Source of the DNA: AP-15 sp963787425
GTDB lineage: Bacteria; Pseudomonadota; Alphaproteobacteria; ATCC43930; CGMCC-115725
Direction: 5' to 3'
Assembly (NCBI GenBank): GCA_963787425.1
Contig: CAWBCV010000014.1
Location: forward strand, 194,756-258,755
Length of the DNA: 64,000 nt
Part shown: positions 34,954 through 45,152 of the stretch, one piece after another
Layout: every line of letters starts with the position of its first letter
How positions within the stretch are numbered: the first letter of the stretch is position 1
Notes under the pieces: generated by a model
What the model saw: only the letters and a program-made list of their open reading frames with translations
The model's database searches: none
Told to the model about the DNA's origin: nothing
Program-made: the position numbers and the translations under genes

Positions 34954-35105
34954 ACAATCCCCGACGCTTCGGCAACGGCCGCGCGGATCAGTCCGACCGT
35001 TTCGGCCGCCGGGACCTTGCGCAGGATGGCGATGGCGATGCTCGCGAGACGTTCTTCAATCGTGGCGGCCGTTGGTGCGATCCTCTCGAAGGCGCTGGTG
35101 ATTTC
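34950..35105 (-). pseudogene. Possible TetR-type regulator fragment
   Basis: A minus-strand stretch of about 50 codons (ERLASIAIAILRKVPAAETV, then IRAAVAEASGIV) resembles the C-terminal ligand domain of AcrR/TetR repressors, where R-L-x-A-I-A and V-x-A-E-A are typical. It has no HTH part and is cut by the end of the preceding gene. It points away from an adjacent efflux-gene fragment, as in a tetR/efflux divergent pair, so both may be left over from one lost locus. Confidence 0.4.
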
Positions 35106-35109
35106 GCGC

Positions 35110-35268
35110 ACGCGGAACCAGGCGCCGTTCCTGGGTTATATGGATGCCTTCTGGGTTCTGATGCTGATCTCGCTTGCGGCCGTGCCGCTCGCGCTTGCGC
35201 TGCGCCGGGGCACGCTGGGCGGCGCCGTCCCCATGGGTCATCGACTCCGGAAGACCCTGATGCAGTAG
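35110..35268 (+). pseudogene. C-terminal fragment of a DHA2-family MFS efflux gene
   Basis: The last ~50 codons of an EmrB/QacA-type transporter: NQAPFLGYMDAFWVLMLISL followed by AAVPLALALRRGTLGGA. In complete proteins this is the final membrane helix and tail. The rest of the gene is absent. It is followed at once by a dispersed repeat (35270-35348). Confidence 0.7.
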
Positions 35269-35269
35269 A

Positions 35270-35348
35270 CGTAGGGCGGGTTAGCCGAAGGCGTGACCCG
35301 CCAATTCAACGTGGGACGGCGGATTACCCTGCGCTAATCCGCCCTACT
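35270..35348. repeat. Dispersed GGCGGATTA-type inverted repeat
   Basis: GTAGGGCGGGTTAGCC at the left pairs with CTAATCCGCCCTAC at the right, with inner arms GTGACCCGCC and GGCGGATTACCC. This unit is a well-known kind of intergenic repeat in proteobacterial genomes. It lies after the MFS fragment and at the stop codon of hemA, where it could terminate transcription from both sides. Confidence 0.8.
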
Positions 35349-36552
35349 AGGCGGCCCGCCGCAGATCGAGTTCCGACCAGATGATCGCGAGCGTCCGCAC
35401 CAGATGATCGATGTCGTCGTCGCTGTGCAAGGGCGTCGGGGTCAGGCGCAGGCGCTCGGTGCCGCGCGGCACAGTCGGGTAGTTGATCGGCTGCACATAG
35501 ATCCGATGGCGGTGCAGCAGCTCGTCGCAGGCGACTTTGCACAGACCCGGGTCGCCGATCGGAACCGGGACGATGTGGCTGGCCGATGCCATCACCGGCA
35601 GGCCCGCCTCGACGAGACGGCGCTTCAACGTCGCGGCGCGCTCCTGGTGACGGTCGCGCTCGGCCTGGCTTGCTTTCAGATGTCGGATCGCGGCGAGTGC
35701 GCCGGCGGCGAGCGCCGGCGGCAGTGATGTCGTGAAGATAAAACCCGGGGCACGGCTGCGCAGGAAATCGACGAGTGCGGCCGAGCCGGCAATATAGCCG
35801 CCGATCGTGCCGAAGGCTTTGCCGAGCGTCCCCTGGATCACCGTCGGGCGGTGCATGACCCCGTCGCGCTCGGCGATGCCGCCGCCGCGCGGCCCGTAGA
35901 GGCCGACGGCGTGGACCTCGTCGAGATAGGTCATCGCCCCGAAGCGTTCGGCGGCGTCGCACAATTCGCCGATCGGCGCGATGTCGCCGTCCATCGAATA
36001 GACCGACTCGAAGCAGACGAGCTTGGGCCGTTCCGGGGCGATGCGACCGAGCTGTCGTCCGAGATCGGCGGGGTCGTTGTGGCGGAAAATGTGCTTCTCG
36101 GCTCGGCTGTTGCGGATGCCGGCGATCATCGAGGCGTGGTTGGCGGCGTCCGAGAACACCACCATGCCCGGCAACTCGCGCGCCAGTGTGGACAATGCCG
36201 CGTCATTGGCGACATAGCCGGAAGTAAAGATCAGCGCCGCTTCGCGGCGGTGCAGATCGGCGAGCTCGCGCTCGAGCAAGAGATGCACATGGCTATTGCC
36301 CGAGATGTTGCGGGTGCCGCCGGCACCGGCGCCGACCGCCCGCAGTGTCTCCTCCATCGCCCGGAGCACCGCCGGGTGCTGCCCCATGCCGAGATAGTCG
36401 TTCGAGCACCACACCGTGACTTCGGCGCCAATGCGGTGATCGAAGGCGCGCGGAAAGCGGCCGCAGCTCCGCTCGAGATCGGCGAATGTGCGGTACCGCC
36501 CCTCGGCGCGCAACGCGCCGAGGCGCTTTCTGAAGAACCCCTCGTAATCCAT
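35347..36552 (-). CDS. hemA: 5-aminolevulinate synthase, first copy
   Basis: A 401-residue PLP enzyme that joins glycine and succinyl-CoA to form 5-aminolevulinate, the first step of haem and tetrapyrrole synthesis in alphaproteobacteria. Family landmarks: VWCSNDYLGMGQHPAVL, GAGAGGTRNISGNSHVH, FESVYSMDGDIAPI, TYLDEVHAVGLYGPRGGGIA and the PLP lysine in QGTLGKAFGTIGGY. RIYVQPINYPTVPRGTERLR marks the C-terminal part. Length is normal. A second full copy lies at 48628-49839. Confidence 0.96.
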   Translation of the reverse strand: MDYEGFFRKRLGALRAEGRYRTFADLERSCGRFPRAFDHRIGAEVTVWCSNDYLGMGQHPAVLRAMEETLRAVGAGAGGTRNISGNSHVHLLLERELADLHRREAALIFTSGYVANDAALSTLARELPGMVVFSDAANHASMIAGIRNSRAEKHIFRHNDPADLGRQLGRIAPERPKLVCFESVYSMDGDIAPIGELCDAAERFGAMTYLDEVHAVGLYGPRGGGIAERDGVMHRPTVIQGTLGKAFGTIGGYIAGSAALVDFLRSRAPGFIFTTSLPPALAAGALAAIRHLKASQAERDRHQERAATLKRRLVEAGLPVMASASHIVPVPIGDPGLCKVACDELLHRHRIYVQPINYPTVPRGTERLRLTPTPLHSDDDIDHLVRTLAIIWSELDLRRAA

Positions 36553-36574
36553 GCCGGCCCCCCGCTGGTTGCCG

Positions 36575-37030
36575 TTATTTTGGCTGCGGGTAATTATTGA
36601 TTACCTCGCCGGGTGCGGGTGTGATGAAGTGGTTGACAGGGCTCTCCACTCCATCGCTCCGCCCATCGTACCCCATCGACGTCACTGTGTAGTAATAGGT
36701 CGTCTCCGGCTCCAGATGATCGAGCCGCGCTCGGAAAATCGTTTCCGGATGGCCCTGGTTGAGGCGGATGTGATTTTTCGCCGTCTGGCTGAGCTCCTTG
36801 GGATCCGTACCATAGTGCACGACCGCAAAATGATCGTCGTCCCCGCCAGGGTTGTTGGTGGTCCACTGGACAATCGCCAGCCAGGAGTTAGCCAATTCGA
36901 GCTCCGGCCCCTTGGTGATCTCGACATGCGAGGCTTTCGGCGCCGGCGGAGGATTTTGAGCGGTGGTTGGGTTGGAGAAAAGGCTACCGACCGCGGCGGT
37001 GATTGCCAGTTTCACAAGCAGTCTATTCAT
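36575..37030 (-). CDS. Exported fibronectin type III domain protein
   Basis: A 151-residue protein with a signal peptide (LLVKLAITAAVGSLFSNPTT) and one fibronectin-III-like domain. The domain reads as the N-terminal beta-sandwich of purple acid phosphatases: SWLAIVQWTTNNPGGDDDHF, then LDHLEPETTYYYTVTS. No catalytic metal-binding motif follows, so it is a binding or adaptor domain. It lies 84 bp after the end of the peroxidase A gene on the same strand and may help anchor or dock that exported enzyme. Confidence 0.82.
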   Translation of the reverse strand: MNRLLVKLAITAAVGSLFSNPTTAQNPPPAPKASHVEITKGPELELANSWLAIVQWTTNNPGGDDDHFAVVHYGTDPKELSQTAKNHIRLNQGHPETIFRARLDHLEPETTYYYTVTSMGYDGRSDGVESPVNHFITPAPGEVINNYPQPK

Positions 37031-37114
37031 CGAACAGACCCGCGATAGCTGTTCCGTTGGAAATCGAGGGAGGAGTATGGGGGCCGCGCACGGCCCCCAT
37101 ACATGTTCCCGGCC

Positions 37115-39000
37115 CTATGGGATCGGCAAGGGCCCCGGAAGCGGCGCGACGCCGCAGATGTCCAATGCGCACGGAAATTGCGTAAGGCTCCAGGTCGGGA
37201 TGAGGGACGAATTACCTTGGTTCGATGCAGTCTCACCGGGTACGGGGGGCGAGCACTGACCCGTGAAGGTATCGATGTTCTTATAGGTGCTGACGGTGGG
37301 GTTGGCCGGGTTGTAACCGTCAGTCAGCGTTTGCATGAACGCTACAATCTGGTTCTCCTCCGTATCCGTTAAGCCGAGATTGCCGGTCGTCATGTCGATG
37401 TTGTTCGGGACCTCGGGCTGCGGCCAGCAAGTGACCCTCTCGACGGTTCCCGGCGGGCAGTGTCCCGATGTGACGGGATATCCAAATCCAATCGGAAACG
37501 CATCGCGCGTGTTGTAGAAATGGACGAGTTGCTTCAGGCTCTTGATGTAGCCGTTGTGGAAGAACCCTTTCTGGAAGAACCCTACTGGGTTCCCGTTCGC
37601 GTCGACCTGGCCGGCCTCGGTCGTCGGGCACTGCGGTGGTGTCATCGCCACATCGCGGGCCGTCATCACCTGCGCTTGACCGTCCGTCGTCGTCGCCTGC
37701 GCTAGCCAGTCCGGCTGGTTGGGATCGGGGAAGGATTGCGGGCCGCTCCTGAGGAAATTGCCGAGCAACAAATCTCTGTATCCGAACCCGTCGGGATTGG
37801 GCGTAAACCCGAAACGATCCGGCGTGCTCTCATAGAACAAACTGATCCTGGGATTGAGCGGCAGGCCTTCGTTGGCAAAGCCATGGCAGGTGAACAGAGG
37901 CTGTACGCTGGCGGTGTTGCCGGTATCGGTCTGGCCCGGCGTCAGGAGGGTGGATCTACCGTCAACGTGGCATGAATTGCAGTTTCCTTTGCCGTTGAAC
38001 AGCTGGAAACCAGCCATCTCGTCCGCCGTCAGCGTGACGCCAGCGGTGCCCTTCAGGAACCAGTCAAATTTAGAGTTGAAAGGGCTGATGTCCGTTGTGC
38101 GTTCGAGGAAGGAAACGGACTGCCCCCAGTGATCATAAATATTGCTTGCCTTGGTGCGGTCGGTCGCACTCAGCGCGATTGGCGTGGCGCTCCCGTTGAA
38201 CCGCTTCGCTCCATTTGGGGTGGCGCAGATCTCAGCAGTGTTGCCCGGCCAACGGATGTCGAAATCCGTTCCCCACACTAGCTCGAAGAGCGGCCGGTAC
38301 GGCGCCTGGGATATCTTCCACGCGATGCAAGCGATATCAGGATTACCCATTTCGAGAGGATCGACCGGCGGACCCTGCGCCTGTTCTGCGTCGGGAGCCT
38401 GCAGCTTCATTCCGGTCGCACGCCCATCCCAGAAGTTTCCGCCGAAGAACAGGCCCTGTACGGTATTGAAGTTGAGAACGGGGAATGTGTGTGAATACGT
38501 ATACCCTGCGCCGTCCGTTTGGCGGCCCGATAACGATAGGAACCGGGGAAAGCGACCATCGTCAGATTTACGGACGGGATCGGCCCGCTGAAGCCGGTAT
38601 ACGGCATGTGGCAGGAAGCGCAGGCCGTGTTATTGAAGGGCGATATGGTTTCGTCGAAATTCAGTAGGCCCCCTAATATCCGTTGTGCCTCATATCCGTT
38701 TGGAACAAGTATTGGGGGGTTACCGGCATAAGTCGGCAGCGGCGTCAATGCCTGATACTCTTCAAAATAACGGGCGAAAATCAATTCAACTTCAAATCGA
38801 ACCCTATATATCTCCGGCTGTATATCAGGGGGGAGAATGCTGGGCGGGGTGAAACCGGGCAGCGCCGGATACGGGTTGTAGGGTGGGACCGGAATGTCCG
38901 GCTGGAACTGGGCCTGAGCGGACGCGGAGTGGGGAACGCTCAAAATCCCGAGGACCGCGGCTAAACTTGCTGTTGCGATTGTAGATGTGCGTCCACGCAT
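37115..39000 (-). pseudogene. Di-haem cytochrome c peroxidase family, copy A, frameshifted
   Basis: A gene of about 628 codons for an exported peroxidase-like multihaem protein. The signal peptide is TIATASLAAVLGILSVPHSA; haem motifs are CASCH (NTACASCHMPYTGF) and CNSCH (GNCNSCHVDGRST). One base is missing near 38508: the first frame leaves the expected YTYSHTFPVLNFN and stops at 38407, while the remaining 431 codons are open from an ATG at 38410. The stop and ATG overlap by chance as ATGA, so reinitiation could make two halves, but homology to copy B shows this point is internal. Confidence 0.85.
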
Positions 39001-39461
39001 CGGCGTTTCCTCTTGAGCTCACATGCAGGTCGTGCTGATTCACGCACCCGCTGCTCCGGCGGTCGGTGAAGAATCCACAGATCACCCCGGCAACCCGAGG
39101 TTAATGCCGAGCTGGCCTGCCGGTCTTTGGCGCACATCTGAGATTTCCAAAGATTAACTTAGATTACGAAATCAGGCGAGACGGCTAACGGCGATCCCAG
39201 AGGAATTAACCAACATTTATGAGCATTTTTCGAGAGGTCGTGCGCCACCGGCTGCGCTTAAAGGAACTCATCGGCATCCCGTGAGTAAAATGACAGTAAA
39301 TTGACATCGAAACGCGGTTGGATCGCAATAGACCGGGAACTATCCGGCGCTGGCAGCGTTGAGCATATCCGCGCCTTGACAGGAAGGCCGGACGGGGGAC
39401 GTGTCTTATGAAATTAACTATGTTTAAGAAGGTTAGGCCCGCGTTAACCACGAGAGCCTGA
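39001..39461. promoter_or_regulatory. Divergent promoter region of peroxidase A and the STAND regulator
   Basis: AT-richer than the surroundings. It contains TTAAC and TTAC about 10 bp apart near 39154-39167, and on the minus strand two TTTAC units (GTAAA at 39285 and 39296, 11 bp apart). These resemble the phased sites at other promoters in the window, though spacing here is less exact. No gene is supported; a short minus-strand frame at 39206-39451 has no coding character. Confidence 0.45.
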
Positions 39462-42411
39462 ATGACCTTAAAATTCGGCCGCTTTCAGGTGCTGCCGCAC
39501 CGCCGCGAAGTTTTAGCTAACGGGGTGCCGGTCACCCTCGGCAGCCGGGGCTTTTGATATTCTCATGGTACTGATCGAGGCGGGCGGCGAACTCGTTACC
39601 AAGGACGAGATCCTGAGCCGCGTCTGGCCGGGGATGGTGGTCGAGGAGCACAGCCTGCAGTTCCACATCTCGACGCTGCGCAAGGTCTTGGGAAAAGACC
39701 GCAGCTTCATCAAAACGATTTCCGGCCGCGGCTACCGGTTCGTCGCCGATATCACCACCGCTGCCGGCGGCGAACCGGAAGCGCTTCCCGACCACGGGGC
39801 TACGTTGCCACCGAGCCTTCCCGATGCGGAGAGTCTAACGAACCTTCCAGCCCCGACCTCGGGGCTGATCGACCGCGAGGTCGAGCTCTCCGAGGCGGCC
39901 ACCCTCCTGACGGCTCAGCGGCTCGTCACCTTGGTCGGAGCTGGGGGCATCGGGAAGACGCGACTGGGCCTCGCGGTCGCGCGTCAGCTGCGCCCCAACT
40001 TTGCCCACGGGGTGTGGGTCGCGGAGCTCGCGCCGCTGTCCGATCCTGACCTTGTCCCGGTCACCGTTGCTACTGCGCTGCGGCTCGAAATCACCGGCGG
40101 CGCGGTAACACCTGAACGGGTCGCGGGTGAGCTCGGCGCGAAGCAGCTTCTGCTTGTGCTCGATAATTGCGAGCATGTGATCGACGCCGCGGCGAGCATG
40201 GCCGAAGCGCTGTTGCGGGCCAATCCGGCAGCACATGTGATGGCGACGAGCCGCGAAGCGCTGCGAGCAGCGGATGAGTGCCTTTACCGAGTGCCGCCGC
40301 TCGCTGTGCCGGCCGAGGGTATCGAGGATATCGAGGATTTGCTGAGATACGGCGCGGTTCGGCTGTTTGTCGCACGGATGCGCGCGACGGAGCCGCACTT
40401 CGCGCCGGACCGACGCATTGCGCCGGCCATCGCGGCAATCTGCCGTCGCCTGGACGGCATTGCGCTGGCCATCGAGCTCGCGGCCGCCCGCGCCGCAGCG
40501 CTCGGAGTGGAAGGGGTAGCAGCCCACCTCGACGACCGTTTCCATCTGCTCACCGGCGGTCGCCGCACTGCGCTGCCGCGGCATCAGACGCTGCGGGCGA
40601 CGCTCGACTGGAGTTACGAGCTGCTCTCTCAGGCCGAGCGCGTGGTCTTGCGGCGCCTGTCAATCTTCGCCAACGGATTTGCGCTGAAGGCAGCGACTGC
40701 GGTTGCTGCAAGCCCCGAGATCGCCGCTTCAGACGTCATCGATTGTGTCGCGAACCTGGTCGCGAAGTCGCTCGTCGTGATCGATGCCTCCGGCGCTAAG
40801 GTGCGTTATCGGCTGCTCGAGACAACGCGTGCCTACGCGCGTGAGAAACTCGTCGAAAATGGCGAGTTCGAACAAGTCGCACGAGCCCAGGCCGAACTTT
40901 TACGGCATCTCTTTGAGCGGGCCGAGACAGAATGGGAGACGCGGCCCGCTGTCGAGTGGCTGGCACATCATAGCCGCCGGATCGACGATTTGCGGGCAGC
41001 GCTGGACTGGTCCTTTTCGCCGCACGGCGACACATCGATCGGCGTCGCGCTCACTGTCGCCTCGGTGCCCCTGTGGCTCCAATTGTCACTGATGGAGGAG
41101 TGTCGCGGCCGCGTCGAACGCGCACTCGCCAGCGGCGATCCAGGATCATCTGGAGACCTGCGCCGCAGGATGAAGCTCTACGCAGCACTTGGCCTCTCGC
41201 TGATGCAGACGAAGGGTCCGGCGTGTGCCGGTCCGCCCTGGACCATGGCGCTCGAACTTGCGGGAAGCCTTGACGACGCCGAGTATCAGTTGCGGGCGCT
41301 CTGGGGGCTGTGGATGTGCGCTCTCAGCAGCGGCGAGTACCGGACCGCGCTGGCGCTCGCTCAAGAGTTCTGCAGCCTTGCTGCAAACCAGCCCGACCCG
41401 GTCGATCTGCTCATTGGCGATCGAATGACAGGGACTCCGCTGCATTATCTGGGAGACCAGACCAATGCGCGACGCCAGATCGAGCGCATGCTGGCTCGCT
41501 ATGTCACCCCCGTCCGCCGGCCGCATATCATCCGCTTTCAATTTGATCAGCGGTTGATCGCGCGTTGCACTCTGGCGCGGATTCTCTGGCTTCAGGGATT
41601 TCCCGATCAGGCAATGCGCACTGTTCAAAGCAGTGTTGAGGAGGCTTGCCTCACCGATCACGCGCTTTCGCTGTGCAACACGTTGGCCCAAGCCGCGTGC
41701 CCGATCGCGCTGTTCATCGGTGATCTGGCGGCGGCGGAACGCTTTGTGGCGATGCTGCTCGACCATTCAGCAAGGCATGCGCTGGCCATCCGGCATGCCG
41801 AGGGCCATTGTTCAAGGGGGGCGTTATTTATCCAGCGCGGGGATGTCGTTATCGGGTCGCGGTATCTCTGCTGCGCCCTTGACGAGCTTCGCAAGCTCGG
41901 CTTCGTCCAGCGCTGCCCGGCATTTCTCGGCGCTCTGGCGGAGGGCTTGGCCCTTGGCGCGCAGGAGGCCGAAGGTCTTGTAGCGATCGACGAAGCGCTC
42001 GCACTATGCGAGCGCGATGAAGAGCGCTGGTGCGTGGCCGAGCTACTGCGCATCAAGGGCGAGCTTGTTCTGTCGGAGGGCGGGCCTGACGCCGCAGAGG
42101 TCGCTGAAGATCACTTCGGGCAAGCCCTCGACTGGGCGCGCCGGCAAGGCGCTCTGTCCTGGGAGCTGCGTGCGGCCACGAGCCTCGCTCGACTTTGGCG
42201 CGACCAGAACCGCACCAACGCGGCGCGCGAAATTTTGGCCCCGGTGTACGATCGGTTCACCGAGGGGTTTGAGACGGCCGATCTCAAAGCGGCAAAATTG
42301 CTGCTCGGTGGTTTACGTCCGTCGCGACGCCAACGGGTGGGTGTCGCTACCCTTGCGATTTCGCTTTGCGCAACCCTTGGCAGCGTGGCCGAAATACTTG
42401 CTGCTTTTTGA
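39462..42411 (+). pseudogene. Winged-helix/STAND ATPase transcriptional regulator, frameshifted
   Basis: A large regulator of about 980 codons: an OmpR/ToxR-type winged helix (KFGRFQVLPHRREVLANG, RVWPGMVVEEHSLQFHISTL, SGRGYRFVADI), then a STAND-type NTPase with P-loop VGAGGIGKTRLG and Walker B LLVLDNCEHVIDAA, then a TPR-like helical tail. An extra G in the run after AGC (near 39548) shifts the frame: from the ATG at 39462 translation stops at TGA after GSRGF. The rest is open from an internal ATG at 39565 but would lack the first strands of the winged helix. It lies between the two peroxidase copies, so it may be their regulator. Confidence 0.82.
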
Positions 42412-42454
42412 GCCCTAAGCAGGTTCCGATCAGGTTGCACCCCTCACTCCAATC

Positions 42455-42544
42455 GTCATTGCGGGCGACAGGAAGCAATCTCGAGCCGCTGAGCGCTCGA
42501 TCGGTCGAGATTGCTTCGTCGCGCAGGGCGCCACTCGCAATGAC
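42455..42544. repeat. Dispersed GTCATTGCG inverted repeat
   Basis: GTCATTGCGGGCGACAGGAA and GCAATCTCGA on the left pair with TCGAGATTGC, TTCGTCGCG and CGCAATGAC on the right. The 90-bp unit is a familiar alphaproteobacterial dispersed repeat. It separates the convergent ends of the STAND regulator and peroxidase B and could form a terminator hairpin. Confidence 0.85.
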
Positions 42545-42568
42545 AGCACCAAATTGTTCGAAATCTGC

Positions 42569-44608
42569 TTAAGGAATAGGGTGCGGCGCGGGCGGCGGCT
42601 GGACGCCGCAGATTGCCGATGCGCAAGGCAAAAGCGGCGGGGTCGGGATGAGAAACTCGTTACCCTGGGTGGCGGCCGAACCACCGGTCATGCACTGACC
42701 CGTAAAGGTGTTGATGTCTGGGTAGGTACTGACGTTGGGGTTATCTGGGTTGAAACCATCGGTCAGAGTTTGCAGGAAGGCCACGATCTGGTTTTCCTCC
42801 TGATCGGTCAGGCCGAGGTTGCCGACTGTCATGTCAATGTTGTTCGGAACCTCGGGCATCGGCCAGCAATCGACCTTTTCCGTCTTTCCTTCCGGACAGT
42901 GTCCCGACGTGACCTTGAACGGAAACACGTCTCGCGTATTGTAGAAATGGACGAGCTGCTTCAGGCTCTTGATGTAGCCATTGTGAAAGAATTCTTTCTG
43001 GAAATAGGGTCCCGGCGCCTCGGTGGTGGGGCACTGTGGCGGTGTCATCGCCACGTCGCGCGCCGTCGAGGTTTGCATTTGGCCGTCGCTGGTTGGCGCA
43101 AATTGTACTCATTGCGAGTGTGGATTGACGGCGCTTCTGAGAAAGCTGCCCAATCCCAGATCTCTGTAGCCAAAACCGTAGGGATTTGGCGTGAACCCGG
43201 AGCGGTCCGGCGCGGTCTGATAAAACAGCGCAACCCTGGGGTTGAGCGGCAGGCCTTCATTGGCATAGCCGAAACAGGTGAACAGAGGCCTCGTATTGGC
43301 CGCGGCGCCGCTGTCGGTCTGGCCCGCCGTCAGTGCCGTTGATCTGCCGTCGAGATGGCATGAGTTGCAGTTGGCTTTACCTTTGAACAGGTTGTAACCG
43401 GCCATCTCGTCCGGCGTTAAGGCGTATTTCCCCGTCGGGAAGGCGTCGAATTTCGAGGTGAACGGGCTGAGACGGTTTGAGCGTTCGTATTTCGAAATGG
43501 ACTGCGCCCAATGATCGTAGACATTATTAGCCTTGCGGTCTTCCGGGCTCAACCGAATTGGTGTGGCGCCGCCGCCGAACCTTGCCGCCCCTCCCGGGGT
43601 GTCGCAGATCTTCTCGGTATTGGCGGACCAACGAATGAAGAAATCCGCACCCCAGACCTGCTCAAAGAGGGGCCGGTACACCGCTTTCGATAGCCGAAAC
43701 GCGATGCAAGCCGTGTCAGGAAAACCCATTTCCTGGGTATCGACTGGCGGATGCTGTGCCTGCTCGGCGTCCGCACTCTGCAGTTTGTAGCCGGTCGAGC
43801 GCCCATCCCAGAAGTTTCCGCCAAAGAACGCGCCCTGCGTTGTGTTGTATTCGAGCACCGGGAAATCCGGTGAATACGTGTATCGTTGCGCGGTCCGTTT
43901 GCCGGCCCGATCGTGAAATGATCCGGGATACGCGATCATCGTCAGATTGACGGACGGTATCGGTCCGCTAAAGCCGACATACGGCATATGGCAGAAAGCG
44001 CAAGCCTCATTCCGGAAGGGCGACATGTTTTGGTCGAAATTCAGCAGCTTGCCGAGTATTTCCACGGCCTCATATCCGGTGCCTTTCAGTGTCGGTGGAT
44101 TCCCTGCCAGAGTCGGAGTTCGCAGTGCTCTCGATTCGTTGAGCGCTTCATTGAAGATGAATTGAACTTCGCTCTGAACCCGTGCGATCTCCGAAGCCAA
44201 ATCGGACGGCGGAATGCCGGGCGGATAGGGGTTATATGCCGGGGCTGACGTCGGAACGGGTTTGGTCCTACGGTCGTCGGCAGCCGCAGCGTCGCGTACG
44301 CTCAAGATGCCGAGCACAGCTGTTAAGCCTGCCCGTACGAATGCAGATGTGTGTCGGCGCGTCGGCTCCTTCGTCGCGGTAAGATTTCCACTCGCCCATT
44401 CGAAAGGCCCGAGCTTCAGCTTCTCGGCGCGTTCGCGGATCCGCCTTATGGCGGCCCGCGCCTGGTCGCGGTTGAATGCTTTTCGCGGCATGACGAGGCG
44501 CGCCACCGCCTTGCCGTGTCGCGTGATGACGATCTCCTCGCCGCGTTCGACCAGATCGAGCAGATGGCCGAGCCTGTTTTTCGCCTCGACGGCGCCGACT
44601 TCGGGCAT
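42569..44608 (-). pseudogene. Phd antitoxin-peroxidase fusion, copy B, with internal TGA
   Basis: One frame of 679 codons, interrupted once. Residues 1-71 are a Phd/YefM-type antitoxin (separate entry). After a linker (WASGNLTATKEPTRRHTSAF) follows a former signal peptide (AGLTAVLGILSV) and a di-haem peroxidase like copy A, with haem motifs CAFCH (NEACAFCHMPYVGF) and CNSCH (ANCNSCHLDGRST). At 43109-43111 a TGA stands where copy A has a Trp (QPDWLAQ), and the same frame then continues with VQFAPTSDGQMQ to the normal C-terminus at 42569. The start codon of the original peroxidase appears as ACG. Loss of function is likely. Confidence 0.82.
44396..44608 (-). other. Phd/YefM-type antitoxin module at the fusion N-terminus
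   Basis: The 71 N-terminal residues of the fusion: EVGAVEAKNRLGHLLDLVER followed by EEIVITRHGKAVARLV, the classical Phd DNA-binding domain, and a basic helix AIRRIRERAEKLKLG as in VapB-type antitoxins. GAGGA precedes the ATG at 44608. In normal loci a VapC or Doc toxin gene follows at the position now held by the peroxidase; no toxin gene is seen nearby. Up to FEW the module looks intact and might still be made as part of the truncated fusion. Confidence 0.8.
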
Positions 44609-45152
44609 TGTACGTTCCTCAGGATTTAGCCAGCTTAACCTACCTGAAGCCAATATGTTGTCCTGCCCGGGCTTGCGCCATACCTGCGCGGCGCCGGGCA
44701 AGAGCCTCGCAAGTGTTTGATTTTCTCAACTGGACGAGACGTTATCCGGTAACTTGCTCCGAGCAACGATTTGGGCAGGCGTCCACGATCTTCTAAAGCG
44801 GCTATTCGATGCTTCGTCAGTATGACCGGGCAAGAAATTAACCACCATACGCTTAAAGAAGAAATTTATCCGCAAAGCGGGAATTCGCTTGCAATTTACC
44901 AAGCAGCGCTGAGAGAATGTTCATATTATGTTCCGGAAAGAGGATCATCTGCATCCTTGGTGGGCCGTGGACAGAGCATCAGGGTAGCATAGGCAATGGC
45001 AGGCAAGCATAATACATGGAGTGGACCTCTCGGTCGGCATACATTTGATAGCCTAGTGCGACAAATCTCCGCCCGTTGAATTCAGCAGTTAACAAACGAG
45101 GATCAGACCTCATACCACTCACGGCGGGTGCTGACCCTAACTCCGTCGCCTG
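44609..45152. other. Lower-GC stretch with two doubtful small frames
   Basis: Base composition drops from about 44800 to 45170. A plus-strand frame of 56 codons (44822-44992: TGQEINHHTLKEEIYPQSGN) and a minus-strand frame of 61 codons (44979-45164: RLLTAEFNGRRFVALGYQMY) look weakly protein-like, but neither has a good ribosome site or a recognisable family. This is the left edge of the restriction-modification cassette and its promoter region. Confidence 0.35.

Noticed and set aside
33933..35384. Plus-strand open frame of 483 codons over the quinone reductase
   Set aside because: Out of frame with a clearly recognisable reductase and rich in Arg and Gly without any domain.
37300..38410. Separate peroxidase gene starting at ATG 38410 with ATGA coupling
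   Set aside because: Comparison with copy B shows this point is inside the protein; the overlap is a by-product of the frameshift.
39206..39451. Minus-strand 81-codon frame in the divergent promoter region
   Set aside because: No ribosome site, no family, and it overlaps the regulatory repeats.
43105..43115. TGA considered as a selenocysteine codon
   Set aside because: The paralogue has Trp there, not Cys, and no convincing hairpin directly downstream was seen; no selenocysteine genes are in the window.
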